A model generated the notes under the pieces. The model had not been told where the DNA came from. It worked only from the letters and a program-made list of their open reading frames with translations, and did no database searches. Source: Azolla caroliniana (lineage: Eukaryota > Polypodiophyta). From it: DNA of 64,000 nt. Below are positions 8,944-18,924 of this stretch, in pieces. Each line of letters begins with the position of its first letter. Within the stretch, counting starts at the first letter, position 1. The position numbers and the translations under genes were made by a program. Location of the stretch: NCBI GenBank assembly GCA_043228905.1, contig JBHGNT010000015.1, forward strand, positions 10,912,001-10,976,000, given 5' to 3'.

Positions 8944-10103
8944 AGGCAGCAGACTACGACCGGAAAATAGAGAAGCTGAAAGAACAGCTCAAAGAGACCC
9001 GATTGGACCTGGCTAAGACAATGGACGAGGTCAGTGCCAAAAAGGAAGCATTGTCGGCGGAAATAACCCAAGCGACGGAGAGAAGGAAGGAATTAGAGGC
9101 GCTAAGGCGGGAAAAGCTGGATCTGACCAAGATCCGGAATGAAGAAAAGGAAAGATCGACCTTCACGCTCAACAAACTGCAAAGTGCCTATGAAAAGCAG
9201 AGAGCGGATTACGAAGCCCATGCTCAGATAATGGCCGACATTATAAAACGGGCAAGGAAGGAAAAGCAAGAAGCTTATGCGCATGCTAAAGCGGGGGTTG
9301 ACCGGATCAAGCTCATCATGTCATGTTGGAGTACCCGAGCTCATGCAAGCATCAACGAAAGTACGGAAAAGCTATGGAAGGAGTGGTCACAACAGGCAGT
9401 CGAGCTGCAGACACTCCGAGCTAATGCCGAGAATCGGAGGAAGACCGGTGACAAGTTCTACAAGATGGATGAAGAAAGTATCGTCGCCATTCGGGAAGAG
9501 TTGTCGGAGGATTTCTACGCTTTAGCGGAAGAACATCTCAAAGAAATCCGAGGGTTGGGAGAGAGGTTGGATGACGGGCAGCTCGCAACTCAGTTGGAGT
9601 TGGAGAAATACGAGTAGGACCGGTTACAACAGGAAGCCGAGGGAAGAACGACGCCAATCACTATAAGTGAGGGAGAGCGACCGGCTGAAGCTGAACCAAC
9701 CGACACCGAACAACCCCGACAAGGAATACTCGAAGAAGAACTTCCGGTCCAAGAAAATCAAGAAGAGCAGGTGCAGACCGATGACGGGGAAGAAGAAGAG
9801 CTGAGACTGGAAAACACCGGAGCAGAGGAAGAAGGCGCACCGAACCGACCAGTCGAGACCGGAGAAAGCGACATTGGTAACAGAACAGAGCCTGGAACGG
9901 AGGAAGAATAGGAAGAACTCGGACGGAGCGGTGAGGAAGCACCGGCACCACAGAATCAAGCAGAGCCGGAGCAACAAATTTTTACGGAACAACCAACCCA
10001 ACCGGAGGTTGGAGACCAAGCAGGCAAGGAACAGGAATTGGAGGAAGAGGCACCACTTGACACCTTCGAGCGGAGTTTGCTCGATATTTTGGAGGAAGAC
10101 TGA
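8944..10103 (+). pseudogene. Coiled-coil 3' ORF of element A, second part
   Basis: Continues the ORF interrupted by B. About 220 residues of heptad-rich sequence come first, then a conserved segment (WKEWSQQAVELQTLRAN, ENRRK, FYKMDEESI, ALAEEH) that is clearly homologous to J (30770-30950), then an acidic Glu/Pro/Gln-rich tail ending SLLDILEED and TGA at 10101. Two in-frame TAG codons lie at 9615 and 9909. No membrane segment or known enzyme motif is seen. A structural or assembly factor, or an env-like relic, are both possible; no function can be assigned. Confidence 0.8.
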
Positions 10104-10113
10104 GGCCGGGAGT

Positions 10114-10151
10114 GGGTTCGAAGTGCAAGGCACTTTCCCATGGGCGTGCCA
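10114..10151 (+). promoter_or_regulatory. Conserved hairpin block before the 3' LTR of A
   Basis: 38 bases between the ORF stop and the LTR match 34 of 39 aligned positions at the same place in J (31551-31589). It contains GGCAC (10129-10133) and GTGCC (10146-10150), able to form a stem, with CCCATGGG between. No normal purine tract is present next to the LTR, so this block may serve in plus-strand priming or packaging. Confidence 0.6.
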
Positions 10152-10153
10152 TG

Positions 10154-10542
10154 TGTTGGCCGGTCAGAAGAGCAAGGACAAGTGGGAAGGCGGAGTCGGA
10201 TCGGATAATAGGAAGTAAATAATAGTAGATTTATTATTCGGAGGGACGGATCCGGTACAGTTGTACCGATCCGGATCCGGACCGATTCGGATGCCGGTTG
10301 CCTAAGCGCACAGATTGTAACCTTGCCGGATGCCTATAAAAGGATCCGATGATTTGTAAATGCTTTACGGAAGTAATACAATTATACTTATTGCGTGTTT
10401 ATCTTTGTCTTTGTATTGTTTTACCGTCTGTGCTTAGTGTAATCATCTTACGCGTGTAACCTAGCATCCAATCCTTACCACCCCTTTGGAGAAGTGTCGG
10501 ATAGACACCTGTGTTGAGGCTAGTCCGGCCAGGCATACAACA
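10154..10542 (+). repeat. Element A 3' LTR
   Basis: Begins TGTTGGCCGG and ends ATACAACA, 389 bp. Its last 219 bases equal the left end of the window except for one base. The CCTATAAAAGG TATA motif is at about 10331. Integrase sequence of C resumes at 10543. Confidence 0.92.
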
Positions 10543-11287
10543 GTATGAGGTCCTTTTCATCGCTGCGCACAGCCCGTCTCCATATGCCGTCCGCGCCCTT
10601 GTGGTAAAGTGTGTCTCGCAGTAAGCAGAAATGTCGGCTTTGCACCGCCAGGCGTTTCCTTTCATCCCGGTTCATCTCCTCCGGAGGCAGTCCAGTGCTT
10701 AGAAACTGGTGCATATTTGTGAGCCACTTGTCTTCCTGTGCCACCGTTTCATCTGCTGCCGTTTCCATAGTGACTCAAAACAACTCTGCATCCAGAAACT
10801 CGTCCGCTACTCCGTCGCCTGTCTCTCCGGACTCTAATCGGCTTAAATAATCCACTACGGCATGCTGTATACCAGGTCGGTGGAATATTCCGAACTCGAA
10901 TTCCTGTAACAGTAAGGTCCATCGGGCCAACTTACCGGTGAGTGACGCCTTGGACACCAGGTAGAGGAGTGCCGAATGATCTACATGGAAGGAAAATTTC
11001 CTTCCCAATAAATAATGCTGAAACTTTGTCACACTGTAGATCATCCCTAGAGCTTCCCGTTCCATGGTAGAGTAGTTCCGTTCTGCTTGGGATAGCTTTC
11101 GGCTGGCATAGTACACTGGCCGGTACCACTTTGGCTCCGTAAGCTGCATCAGTGCGCTTCTGATTGCGATGTCAGAGGCGTCCACGAACACATGAAATTC
11201 TTTACTCCAATCTGGAGGCTGCACTACCGGTGCTTGCGACAATAGTACCTTGAGGGCCCTATACGCCCTATCCTCGGTGTCGGTCCA
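10543..11287 (-). pseudogene. RNase H and integrase N-terminus of C
   Basis: RNase H runs from about 11287 to 10775: HVFVDASDIAIRSALMQ with the first catalytic Asp, then STMEREALGMIYSV, then a DHSALLYLV segment and RPGIQHAVVDYLSRL, typical gypsy RNase H motifs. A TGA at 10775 is in frame with the next stretch (to 10543), which starts the integrase zinc-binding domain (LLRDTLYHKGADGIWRRAV). The frame ends at the LTR of A. The rest of integrase should lie beyond the left edge of the window. Confidence 0.85.
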
Positions 11288-12271
11288 CTAGAATGGTGTT
11301 CGATGTACATCGGCATGCAACGGTGTAGCCAGGTTGGCCAAGTATCGGAGCATCCGGCTGTGCCACCGGATCTGTCCTAAGAACCGGCTCAATGCCTTTG
11401 CCGTTGCCGGCGCCGGTGCTTCTAATATGGCTTTCACTTTGTCCGGGTCGACTGCAATGCCTTCCTTGCTCACAATATGTCCTAGCAGGGTTCCACTGGA
11501 CACGCCAAATACACACTTCGCCGGATTCAAGCTTAGCCAGTACGCTCTACACTTTTCTAGACAAAGACGGAGGTGCTGCAAATGATCCTCTTCCCAGCTA
11601 TAGACGGCGAAATCGTCAAGGAAAACCTGCATAAAAGCCGGGATATATTCACCAAAGATTTCCATGATGATTCGTTGGAATGTTGTCGGTGCCGTTTTGA
11701 GTCCGAACATCATCACCATGGCCACAAACACCCCCCATTCGGTGACGAAAGTCGTTTTCTCTTGGTCGTCGGGGTACATCCGGATCTGATTATACCCGCT
11801 GAATCTGTCTAGAAAGCTATAGACCTCATGGCCGACGACGGCATCCAACACTCCATCTATGAACGGAAGTGGAAACGCATCCGTTATTGTAGCCGCATTG
11901 AGTTTCCGATAGTCCCCACAAACTCGAATTTCTCCGTTCTTCTTCGGTACGACTACGATCGGGCTCAACCATGTCGCTTTCTTTACCGGATGGATAAAGC
12001 CAACTCTTAGCAGTTTGTCGATTTCCTCCTTGACTTTGGCGGCATAATTGGGATTCATCTGGTACCGTCTTTGTGCCACTGGTTTTGCGTCCTTGCTCAA
12101 GTGAATCTGATGCTGGTATAACTGAGGGTCGAGCCCTCGCATGTCTTCATATGACCAGGCAAACACGTCGCGAAATTCCGTGAGAAGTGTGATCATCGCC
12201 GTTTTGTCTTCGAACTTCATCTCCTTGGCGATGTGCACCGGTTTTGCTTCGTCCGTGGTCCCTAGGTTCAC
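11288..12271 (-). pseudogene. Reverse transcriptase of C
   Basis: 327 codons bounded by in-frame stops (TAA at 12275-12277 upstream, TAG at 11288). All core RT motifs are visible: GFIHPVKKATWLSPIVVVPK, NGEIRVCGDYRKLNAATI, FLDRFSGYNQIRM, FGLKTAPTTFQRIIM, the active site FLDDFAVYS (FLDD in place of YXDD), and LGHIVSKEGI. Translation would need readthrough, so it is scored as broken. The sequence between stops is well preserved, so inactivation is recent. Confidence 0.9.
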
Positions 12272-12274
12272 CTC

Positions 12275-13306
12275 TTAAAGTTGCGACGCTTTTACGCGCT
12301 GTGAAACGACCATTTCCCGTTCCAATGCTTCCTGCGCTTGCCGTAACTCTCGGATTGCGTCCTTATCCGGTTCTGCTTCAGTCTCTTCCGGCTGCTGTAA
12401 GTATGGTGCTACTGCTTCGGCAATGTCAATTTCGAAGAGGGGTACGATCTTCGGGTTTTCCTGCAAGTACTGAGCTTCTTCTTCGTCAGCTAACCCTTCT
12501 AGCATGTTGAGGCACTCTGCATACAACGGTGTACATTCCTTGCCAATGCTCGTCCTTGGCTGTGTTGGTACACGTACCTTGGCTTTTCCTCGCCGGAAGG
12601 TAATTATATTTTTCCTCCAATTCTGTTTGATATGTGCCGTTTTCAACCACGGCCGCCCCAACAATAGCGGGTACCCGCCTTGTGCCTGTAATTGTAGCAC
12701 TACTGCCGAGATGTGAAATGTATGACCGCCAACGGTGACTTCTAATTTTCGTATTAATCTTGTCGGCTGCACTGAGCTTGTATCGCCCATCCGTAACCAG
12801 AACGGACATGGCTCCCACTCGTGGATTCCCAGGGCATCACACGTCCGGAGGCTTATTACATTCACACCGAAGCCTCCGTCTATTACTGTGCCAGGGAATT
12901 CTTTCACTTTTAAAATGGCAGTAATTACCGAACTGTTGGTGTCCACCACCATTGGTCCCTCCTCCGGATTCGAGAAGAGTACCGGTGCCGGTGATGGTTC
13001 TCCTTCCGTCATGGCTGTCTTCAGTCCTTCCGTGAATCTCGGCACGAGCTGTAGGAGTCTTCCTAGTGGCAGCGTAATCTGGCATTCTTGCAACGCTTGC
13101 CATGTCTCGTTCTCGGAGTGACTGCCGCCGGCAAGCCCTACGGTGTTCTCCATTTGCCGCTGTAAGTCTGTTACGTTTTGCTCGTTTGCTTTCTTCACCC
13201 ATTCCGTCACTTGCTTCCGGATGGTCTCCTGCGTCTCCCATTCCTTGGCCATGCCCTTCGACCTTGTGGTCACCTGCTGCAGATTTGCCACTTCAGGGAC
13301 TACCAT
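12275..13306 (-). pseudogene. Protease and linker of C gag-pol
   Basis: 343 codons in the same frame as gag and RT. Protease core: GTVIDGGFGVNVISLRTCD and PLLLGRPWL. It is followed by an acidic linker (DEEEAQYLQENPKIVPLFEID) before RT. The usual D-[TS]-G triad reads D-G-G in both C and A, so this is a family feature and not a single mutation. It ends at TAA 12275. Confidence 0.82.
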
Positions 13307-15136
13307 ATTTACTGCCGGTCGTTTGTCATAGCTCTTCGCTGGGCATTGATTACTATAATGGCCTTCCTGTCGGCAGTAGTAGCAGTAGGCTTTTCGGGTA
13401 TTGATGGATTCGGCATTGTTTGTTGTACCCGAGGCAGGTCCTGTGGTAAGCGCGAGGTTTTGGGCCTGTTGGCTACTTGAAGCTCCTTGTTCCGGATCCC
13501 GTGGGTGGCCGCCTTTTTTGAAATGCCGTTTTTGTTTATAGTTCTTCTTATTGCGGTACTCTTGACGAGGTTGGTCGTTATATCTGCCGTATTCCTCCCA
13601 TTGCTGCCGATACCCGGGGGAGTGCTCCCGGTCGTAATGTTTGTATCGTCTATTGTAATCCCGGTACCGATCATATCTATCGTCCCGGTCGTAGTTATCC
13701 TGCCGATCACCGTACCGGACATCATTCTCCCGTCAATCGCCATACCAAACATCCTGTGCCGGTTGGTATCGGTCCATTCGCCGCCAACGTTCCTCTTCTT
13801 CATCCCGGCTGCTGCGTGGCTCTATTTGTCGGACGGGCGGTGCTTGCTGGTTCAATAGATTATACTCGCACCTATCCGTCGTATGGCCCTTGGATTGATA
13901 GATTACACATTGCGTCCTCATAGTGCATTCTAGTGCCGAGTGTCCGGAATTCAAGCAGGTTGTGCACTGTATTGCTTGCCGAAACCAGAGGTCTTCATCG
14001 GACGGTAATGCCCGTTGGAGTGCTCCCAGTGTGAGCCAGGAGCTTGTCTTTTCCATCTCTCTCACGCGGTCAATGACCTGGTCGATGGTACTTGCGCGGA
14101 AGTCAATTACCGTGCAAACCGTGCGTAGGGGTTCCCGGAGCGCATTTAGGAATATAGTCCGTAATTCCTCCTCCGGGGGTGCACGGGCAAGCTGACTATG
14201 CATGCGTTGAAACCGGATGACAAACTGGGGAATGCTCTCCCCTTCCTCCTGTCGGATGGTATAAAACAAGCCCACCATTACTGTCTGGTCCACCTCCTTG
14301 TGGAAAAAATGCAAGAATTTAGCTTTTAAATCTGCGAAGCTGGTGATGGTAGACGGGTCCTGCATCCGGTGCCATCTTGCTGCCGGTCCCTCCAATGTGA
14401 CGCCAAATTCCACTATCTTAGAGCGTTCCTCTTCCTCCGGGGTCAATCGTTGGGACACATGGTTTGCTTCCCATGTCTGTTCAAAGGCGTGAACATGAGC
14501 TTCCGCATCCGGATCATCTCTATACTTGGAGTACTGGAACGGCATGTCGTCGTCCGATATCGGTGCGCGGGCTGGTGGTGTTGGTGGTCGTTCCTGGTTT
14601 TTCTCCGGCGTCGGTGGTCTTTCTTGATTTGTCTCCGGCTTCGGTGGTCTTTCCTCTTCTTTTGGTGACGGAGGCCTCTCCTCCTCGACTTCCGGTGTCG
14701 GAGGTCGCTCTTCCTCTACTTCTGGTTCCGGAGGTTCCAACCTTAGCACTTCCGGTTCCTGTGTCGGTAAGGTGTCCGATCCTTCGTCCTTCGGTTCGCC
14801 CGGGGTGTCGTTGCTGCTACGGTAGTTCGTGTGCACGCTGTATCCCCCTTCGGAATCCGATTCATACGCTAAAAAGGCTTCTGCTTCGCCTTCTCTGCTT
14901 GCCAACGCCTGGAGAAGGGATTCGGTTTCCCGGAGGCTGCTTAGGCTGCTGCCGTCGTCTGGGTGCGATGTTTGCTGTAACCGGAGGGACTCCTCCGCTA
15001 CTCTCCGGGTTACGTTGGAAAACGAGCGATCCGCTCTAATTTCCTACGCCGCTTGCTGGAAAGCCTCACGTCTCCTTTGCCTTTCGGCAAGGTGTCGAGT
15101 TCGATCTGTAACCAGGTCATGTGTTGATCTAGTCAT
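13307..15136 (-). pseudogene. Gag of C
   Basis: Starts at ATG 15136 (MTRSTHDLVTDRTRH), matching the start of A gag. In-frame TAG at about 15050 and TGA at 13733. The gag core (HAFEQTWEANHVSQRL) lies at about 14500. Knuckle 1 CTTCLNSGHSALEC is intact, knuckle 2 has Tyr for its second Cys, and knuckle 3 CYYCRQEGHYSNQC (near 13360) is intact. The Arg/Asp/Tyr-rich tract between knuckles 2 and 3 is conserved with A. Confidence 0.85.
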
Positions 15137-15166
15137 CCATTCATGTCGTCGTTCGCTGCAAAAATA

Positions 15167-15182
15167 GGAATCGTGGTCGCCA
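15167..15182 (-). other. Primer binding site of C
   Basis: Minus strand reads TGGCGACCACGATTCC, identical to element A. Confidence 0.75.
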
Positions 15183-15189
15183 AAAACTG

Positions 15190-15558
15190 TGTTAACTCTT
15201 AGGGCCGGACAATGGCCTAACACAGGGTGTCTACGGAAGACACTTCACCAAAGGGGTGTTACGGCAAGAGGATTAGGCTCAACGATTAATCTGACTTAAT
15301 TAGGTTACTTAGCAAGATCGTCCTTAATAATCACACGCGTAAGATATAACAATGAATGCAGAACGACAATTAACACAGAGAGATAAAAACACTAAGATTC
15401 ATTAATTATCCGCTCCACATTACATTGTATCCAGGCCTTTAAATAGGTTTCCGGTTTGTAGTACAAAACGGTGCCATTCGCACATGTTCGGGATCGGTCC
15501 GGATCCGGAACGGCATACCGATTCCGGTCTGTCCGTCCACACTAATAGCTCACTTACA
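15190..15558 (-). repeat. 5' LTR of C
   Basis: On the minus strand it ends GAGTTAACA just before the primer site. A TATA-like CTATTTAAAGG lies near 15435-15445. The outer end (TGTAAGTGAGC at 15558) is placed by TG/CA rule and by loss of integrase homology of E; it could be a few bases off. Length is close to the 389 bp of A. Confidence 0.65.
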
Positions 15559-16449
15559 ACCATTCCTTAATAATTAAATAACTCCTTCGTTTCACACTCT
15601 GGAATCCTTTGCCGGCTGGTAACAGTTTGTTCAGGATGCATACATTCGCAATGCTTCCGAACACTTTGAGATGCGACAGGATCGGCTTTCTTCCGATGAG
15701 GAGCTCATAGGGAGTTAGCTCATGGACTCCATTGGTGGTGCATCGATTCATGAGATAGACGGCCGTGGATGCTGCTTCGGCCCAATAGAAATTCGGCATG
15801 TGCTTTTCATGCATCATGGCGCGTGCTACCTCGAGTATTTGCCGATTTTTCCTTTCAGGGACTCCATTTTGTTGGGGTGTGTGTCGGCATGAGAATTCTC
15901 TCCGAATGCCTTCACTTTGGAGGTAGGAGGTGAATTCGTCGAAGAAGTACTCCTTTCCTCCATCCGATCGTAGGCATCGAATGTGCGGACCGGTTTCTTT
16001 TTCGACTTGCCGCTTGAGCTTTTGGAAGTGGGAGAACACTTCACTCTTCTTCTTCATTGGGTAGATCCACGCGTAGCGCGAGTAGTCATCGATGAAGGTT
16101 ACGTAGTATTGGCATCCACCGATCGTCGGCATTTGAGCTGGTCCCCATACATCCGAGTGTATGACGTTGAAGAGGCCTTTGCTCGCGTGGCTCTCCTTCG
16201 GGAATGGGAGTTGATGTTGTTTGCCGAGTTGACACGCTTCGCATACTTGGTCAACTTGAATGTCGGAAGTCCGATGACGACTCCCTTCGTTTGCATAGCT
16301 CGGAGCTGTCGGAGGTTGATGTGGTGGATTCTTTTGAGCCACAGCTCGATGTTCATCTCATTTTTGAGACCTTTAACGTACATTGCCGATTTCACCTCGT
16401 TCGAATCGAGGATGAACATTCGGCCTTCTCTCTACCCCTTAGCTACGAC
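15559..16449 (-). pseudogene. Pre-integrase and integrase of E
   Basis: GAG-pre-integrase (EMNIELWLKRIHHINLRQL) is followed by a frameshift near 16250, then VCEACQLGKQHQLPFP, SDVWGP, YVTFIDDYSRYAWIY, CLRSDGGKEYF and TPQQNGVPERKNR, which cover the catalytic core. It stops in the region after GSIANVCI at the C insertion. Confidence 0.87.
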
Positions 16450-17670
16450 TCAATCATCTTTCTCGATGAAGCATCCTTCGTTGTTGAAGCGGACTTGCAT
16501 GCCTTGCTCCACGATTTGGCCGGCTGAGACCAAATTCTTCGTTATTGTGGGCACGTGCAAAACATTCTTGATGCAAGTTTGCTCGCCTTCTTTCCCGAAT
16601 GGGACATAGCCGATGTGTCGAATGGGGTGCGTGGTGTCGTCTCCCGTCTCTAGGAAGCCGGGTTGATCCGGCATTCGTAAATCACGAAACCACTCTTCGT
16701 GGGATGTCATGTGATGTGAGGCGCCGGAATCTACAAACCACACGTCTTCCGGATTGGAGATGCCTGCGGAGTCGGAGGCCTTCATAGAGTTCTCTCTATG
16801 CTGCATTACGAATAATCTGCCGTAATGCTCGTATTCGGAGTTGTTGGCGTAGTTTGTGAGTTGTCGGCTTGTTGACGCCGACTCGCTTCTTTTCTTTTGA
16901 CACTCCGCCTCATAGTGGCCGATTTTGCCGCAATAATTGCAAGTTGCGGGCCTTGTTTGCCGACCTTGTTCGGCTTGGAAGCTCCCCCTTCCTTCAAAGG
17001 TTCCTCAATGGCTTCCTCTTCTACCGCCACGACCTCTTCCACGACCACCGTCCGAATTCGAAAAGAACATTTGTCCTTCCGGTGTCTTGCTTTTGGTTCG
17101 GACATGGTTTTCTTTGACCAATAACATCGATTGGAGGTCGAAGAATGAAGGAGGGTTATCTCTCGCCAAGATTGCCATCCGTAGTGGATCAAATCGTTGT
17201 GTGAGGCCGCCCAAGCATACTTGAACCATCTCGTCTTCGTCGACGTTTATGTTGATGGAGCCAAGCGAGTCACAAATGCTCTTGATTTTGGCGGTGTAGT
17301 CCGACACGGAAATGTCTTTTTGCCGAATGTTATTCAACTCTTGCCGGAGTTGAAGTTTGTGGGCGGTCGTGTTGGCGGCGAACATTTTCTTTAAGTTCTC
17401 CCACGCCTCTTTAGGCGTTGTGGCGTCTTGAATGTGGCTAAGCATATGGTTGTGGATACATGTTGCCAAGCAATACATTACCCCACTCACTCCTTGCTCC
17501 CACATTGGGTAGTTGGCGTTTGTGTTGTCGGGCTTGTTCTCGAGTGCGCCGTTGATGTAGCTCCAATACCCTTGGCTAATGACGTATTGGGTCATCTTGT
17601 ACTCCCAAGATGAATAATTGCTCTGGTCTAGCTTTTCACTAGGGAGTGAGCTACCCATTTGTGTGTTCAT
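16450..17670 (-). pseudogene. Gag and protease of E
   Basis: ATG 17670 (MNTQMGSSLPSEKLDQ). The copia gag core includes YSSWEYKMTQYVISQGYWSY and DEDEMVQVCLGGLTQRF. A TGA at 17005 interrupts the frame just after an Arg/Gly-rich stretch. The same frame continues into the knuckle CNYCGKIGHYEAEC and the protease (VWFVDSGASHHMTSHEEW). Apart from this stop and the integrase frameshift the reading frame is preserved. Confidence 0.88.
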
Positions 17671-17838
17671 GTTGTTTTGTGTCTTCCTTTTTGGCTCTTC
17701 TTTCTTCGATCACGTACTTGTGCTACGTAGCGGCACTACGGTAGCGGATGGCCGGAATTTGTCGTTGGCGTTTTGAACACACATTCACGAAGAGTCGGGT
17801 GGGTTTAGTGGATGCTAAACTACACGCTCTGATACCAT

Positions 17839-18276
17839 GTTAAGAATTAGGTAAGTAATTAAACAATGATTAATTAGTACCTAATTATGTGATTAGTTGA
17901 TAAGCGGAAGATTATGTGATATGTGTGTGAGAGGAAGAGAGAGAGAGAGAGAGAGATACACTTATGAACAATACAAGATGGGGGATGAGTAACTATATTA
18001 AATTAGCATTATCATCATCAAATACAAAAATACCTTCAATGAGGTATATATAGGTTTCATGTGCAAGGGTGCACATGTGCTAGGAGAATATAGGTACAAC
18101 GTGTAAGTCCTATATTAAATGAGCATGGAGTGGTGGATCTACAATGTATCCCACTTGAGTACAAAATCCTATTTAAGGCTTTATGGTCAACACACTAACT
18201 AGATTCTATCTAGGTAACTACTAAGTTATATGTGTTGACTAACTAACTAAACTAAGTTGAGCTTGATCTCTCAACA
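17839..18276 (-). repeat. 5' LTR of E
   Basis: 438 bp. The minus strand starts TGTTGAGAGATC and ends TTCTTAACA next to the TGGTATCAGAGC primer site. Contains a GA microsatellite at about 17934-17955. The right flank (18277) is RNase H coding sequence of F. Confidence 0.88.
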
Positions 18277-18924
18277 GAAGCATTGGGAGGTTGTCAAGAA
18301 TATCTTTAGGTATTTACGAGGAACTGAAGATGTACAAATGACATTCGGATCAGCCAATCCGACCGAAGTCGAAGGCTATAAAGACTCCAACTACATCGGC
18401 AATTCGAACAATCGGAAGTCGACATTAGGCTATATATTTACCTATCATGGATGTCAAAATTACAAGAGTGCACGGCCCTGTCGACCATAGAGGCCGAGTA
18501 CATTGCCACATTGGAAGTAGTGAAGGAAGCAATTTGGCTGCATCGACTTTCGGTTGACTTCTAGTCAAAGAGCAAAATCGACCATCCAGCGGCGACCCTC
18601 TATTGTGACTCACAAAACACAATGCACCTCATTCGGAACCCAGTCTATCATGCAAAGACGAAACATATTGAGGTGCAATTTCGTCATATCTAGGAGCTCG
18701 TGATGGAGAAGAAGCTCAAAGTTCGGAAGATTGACATCGAGGTGAACATCGTTGATTGCATGACAAAGCCACTCCCAGAACAACGCTTTAGAGCATTGAG
18801 GACAACGATGGGACTACAAGTGATCGAGCAAATGGGCGCCGAACAAACAATTGCAGTAGGTAAGTCGAAGATCTGCCCAACCAAACGAGCCGAAAACACA
18901 AAGTCGAAGCAGACAGATAGCTAA
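18277..18924 (+). pseudogene. Copia F: RNase H fragment and pol C-terminus
   Basis: Starts inside HWEVVKNIFRYLRGTED, runs through DSNYIGNSNNRKSTLGYIF (RNase H) and, with frameshifts, to MTKPLPEQRFRALRTTMGL, the usual copia pol C-terminus. The left part should lie beyond E. The 3' LTR was not identified. It is the outermost element of the first nest. Confidence 0.82.

Larger units (their letters stand above)
1..10542 (+). mobile_element. Element A: non-autonomous gypsy-type LTR element (left end outside window)
   Basis: Its LTR copies are at 1-219 (truncated by the window) and 10154-10542. Order inside: primer site, gag with zinc knuckles, aspartic protease remnant, then a long coiled-coil ORF. 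Reverse transcriptase, RNase H and integrase are missing, so it could only move with enzymes supplied by a relative; element C next door encodes a closely similar gag and protease and has the same primer site. The visible 219 bp of the two LTRs differ at one position (T130 versus C10453), so insertion was recent. It lies in the integrase region of C and was later split by copia B at 3230. Confidence 0.88.
10543..15558 (-). mobile_element. Element C: Ty3/gypsy element, 3' part outside window
   Basis: Minus strand, reading from its 5' LTR at the right (15558-15190) through primer site, gag, protease, RT and RNase H to the start of integrase, where element A is inserted. Gag-pol is one reading frame with six in-frame stops and no frameshift. 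It is the closest relative of A here (same primer site, gag and protease). Gypsy order is protease-RT-RNase H-integrase. The lineage was not resolved; the RT context is not chromovirus-like. Confidence 0.88.
15559..18276 (-). mobile_element. Element E: Ty1/copia element, truncated by C
   Basis: Minus strand. 5' LTR 18276-17839, primer site TGGTATCAGAGC at about 17835-17824, then gag, protease and integrase. Homology ends at about 15570, where the C LTR begins; RT, RNase H and the 3' LTR are expected beyond the left edge. It is inserted in the RNase H of copia F. N (49233) belongs to the same lineage. Confidence 0.88.
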
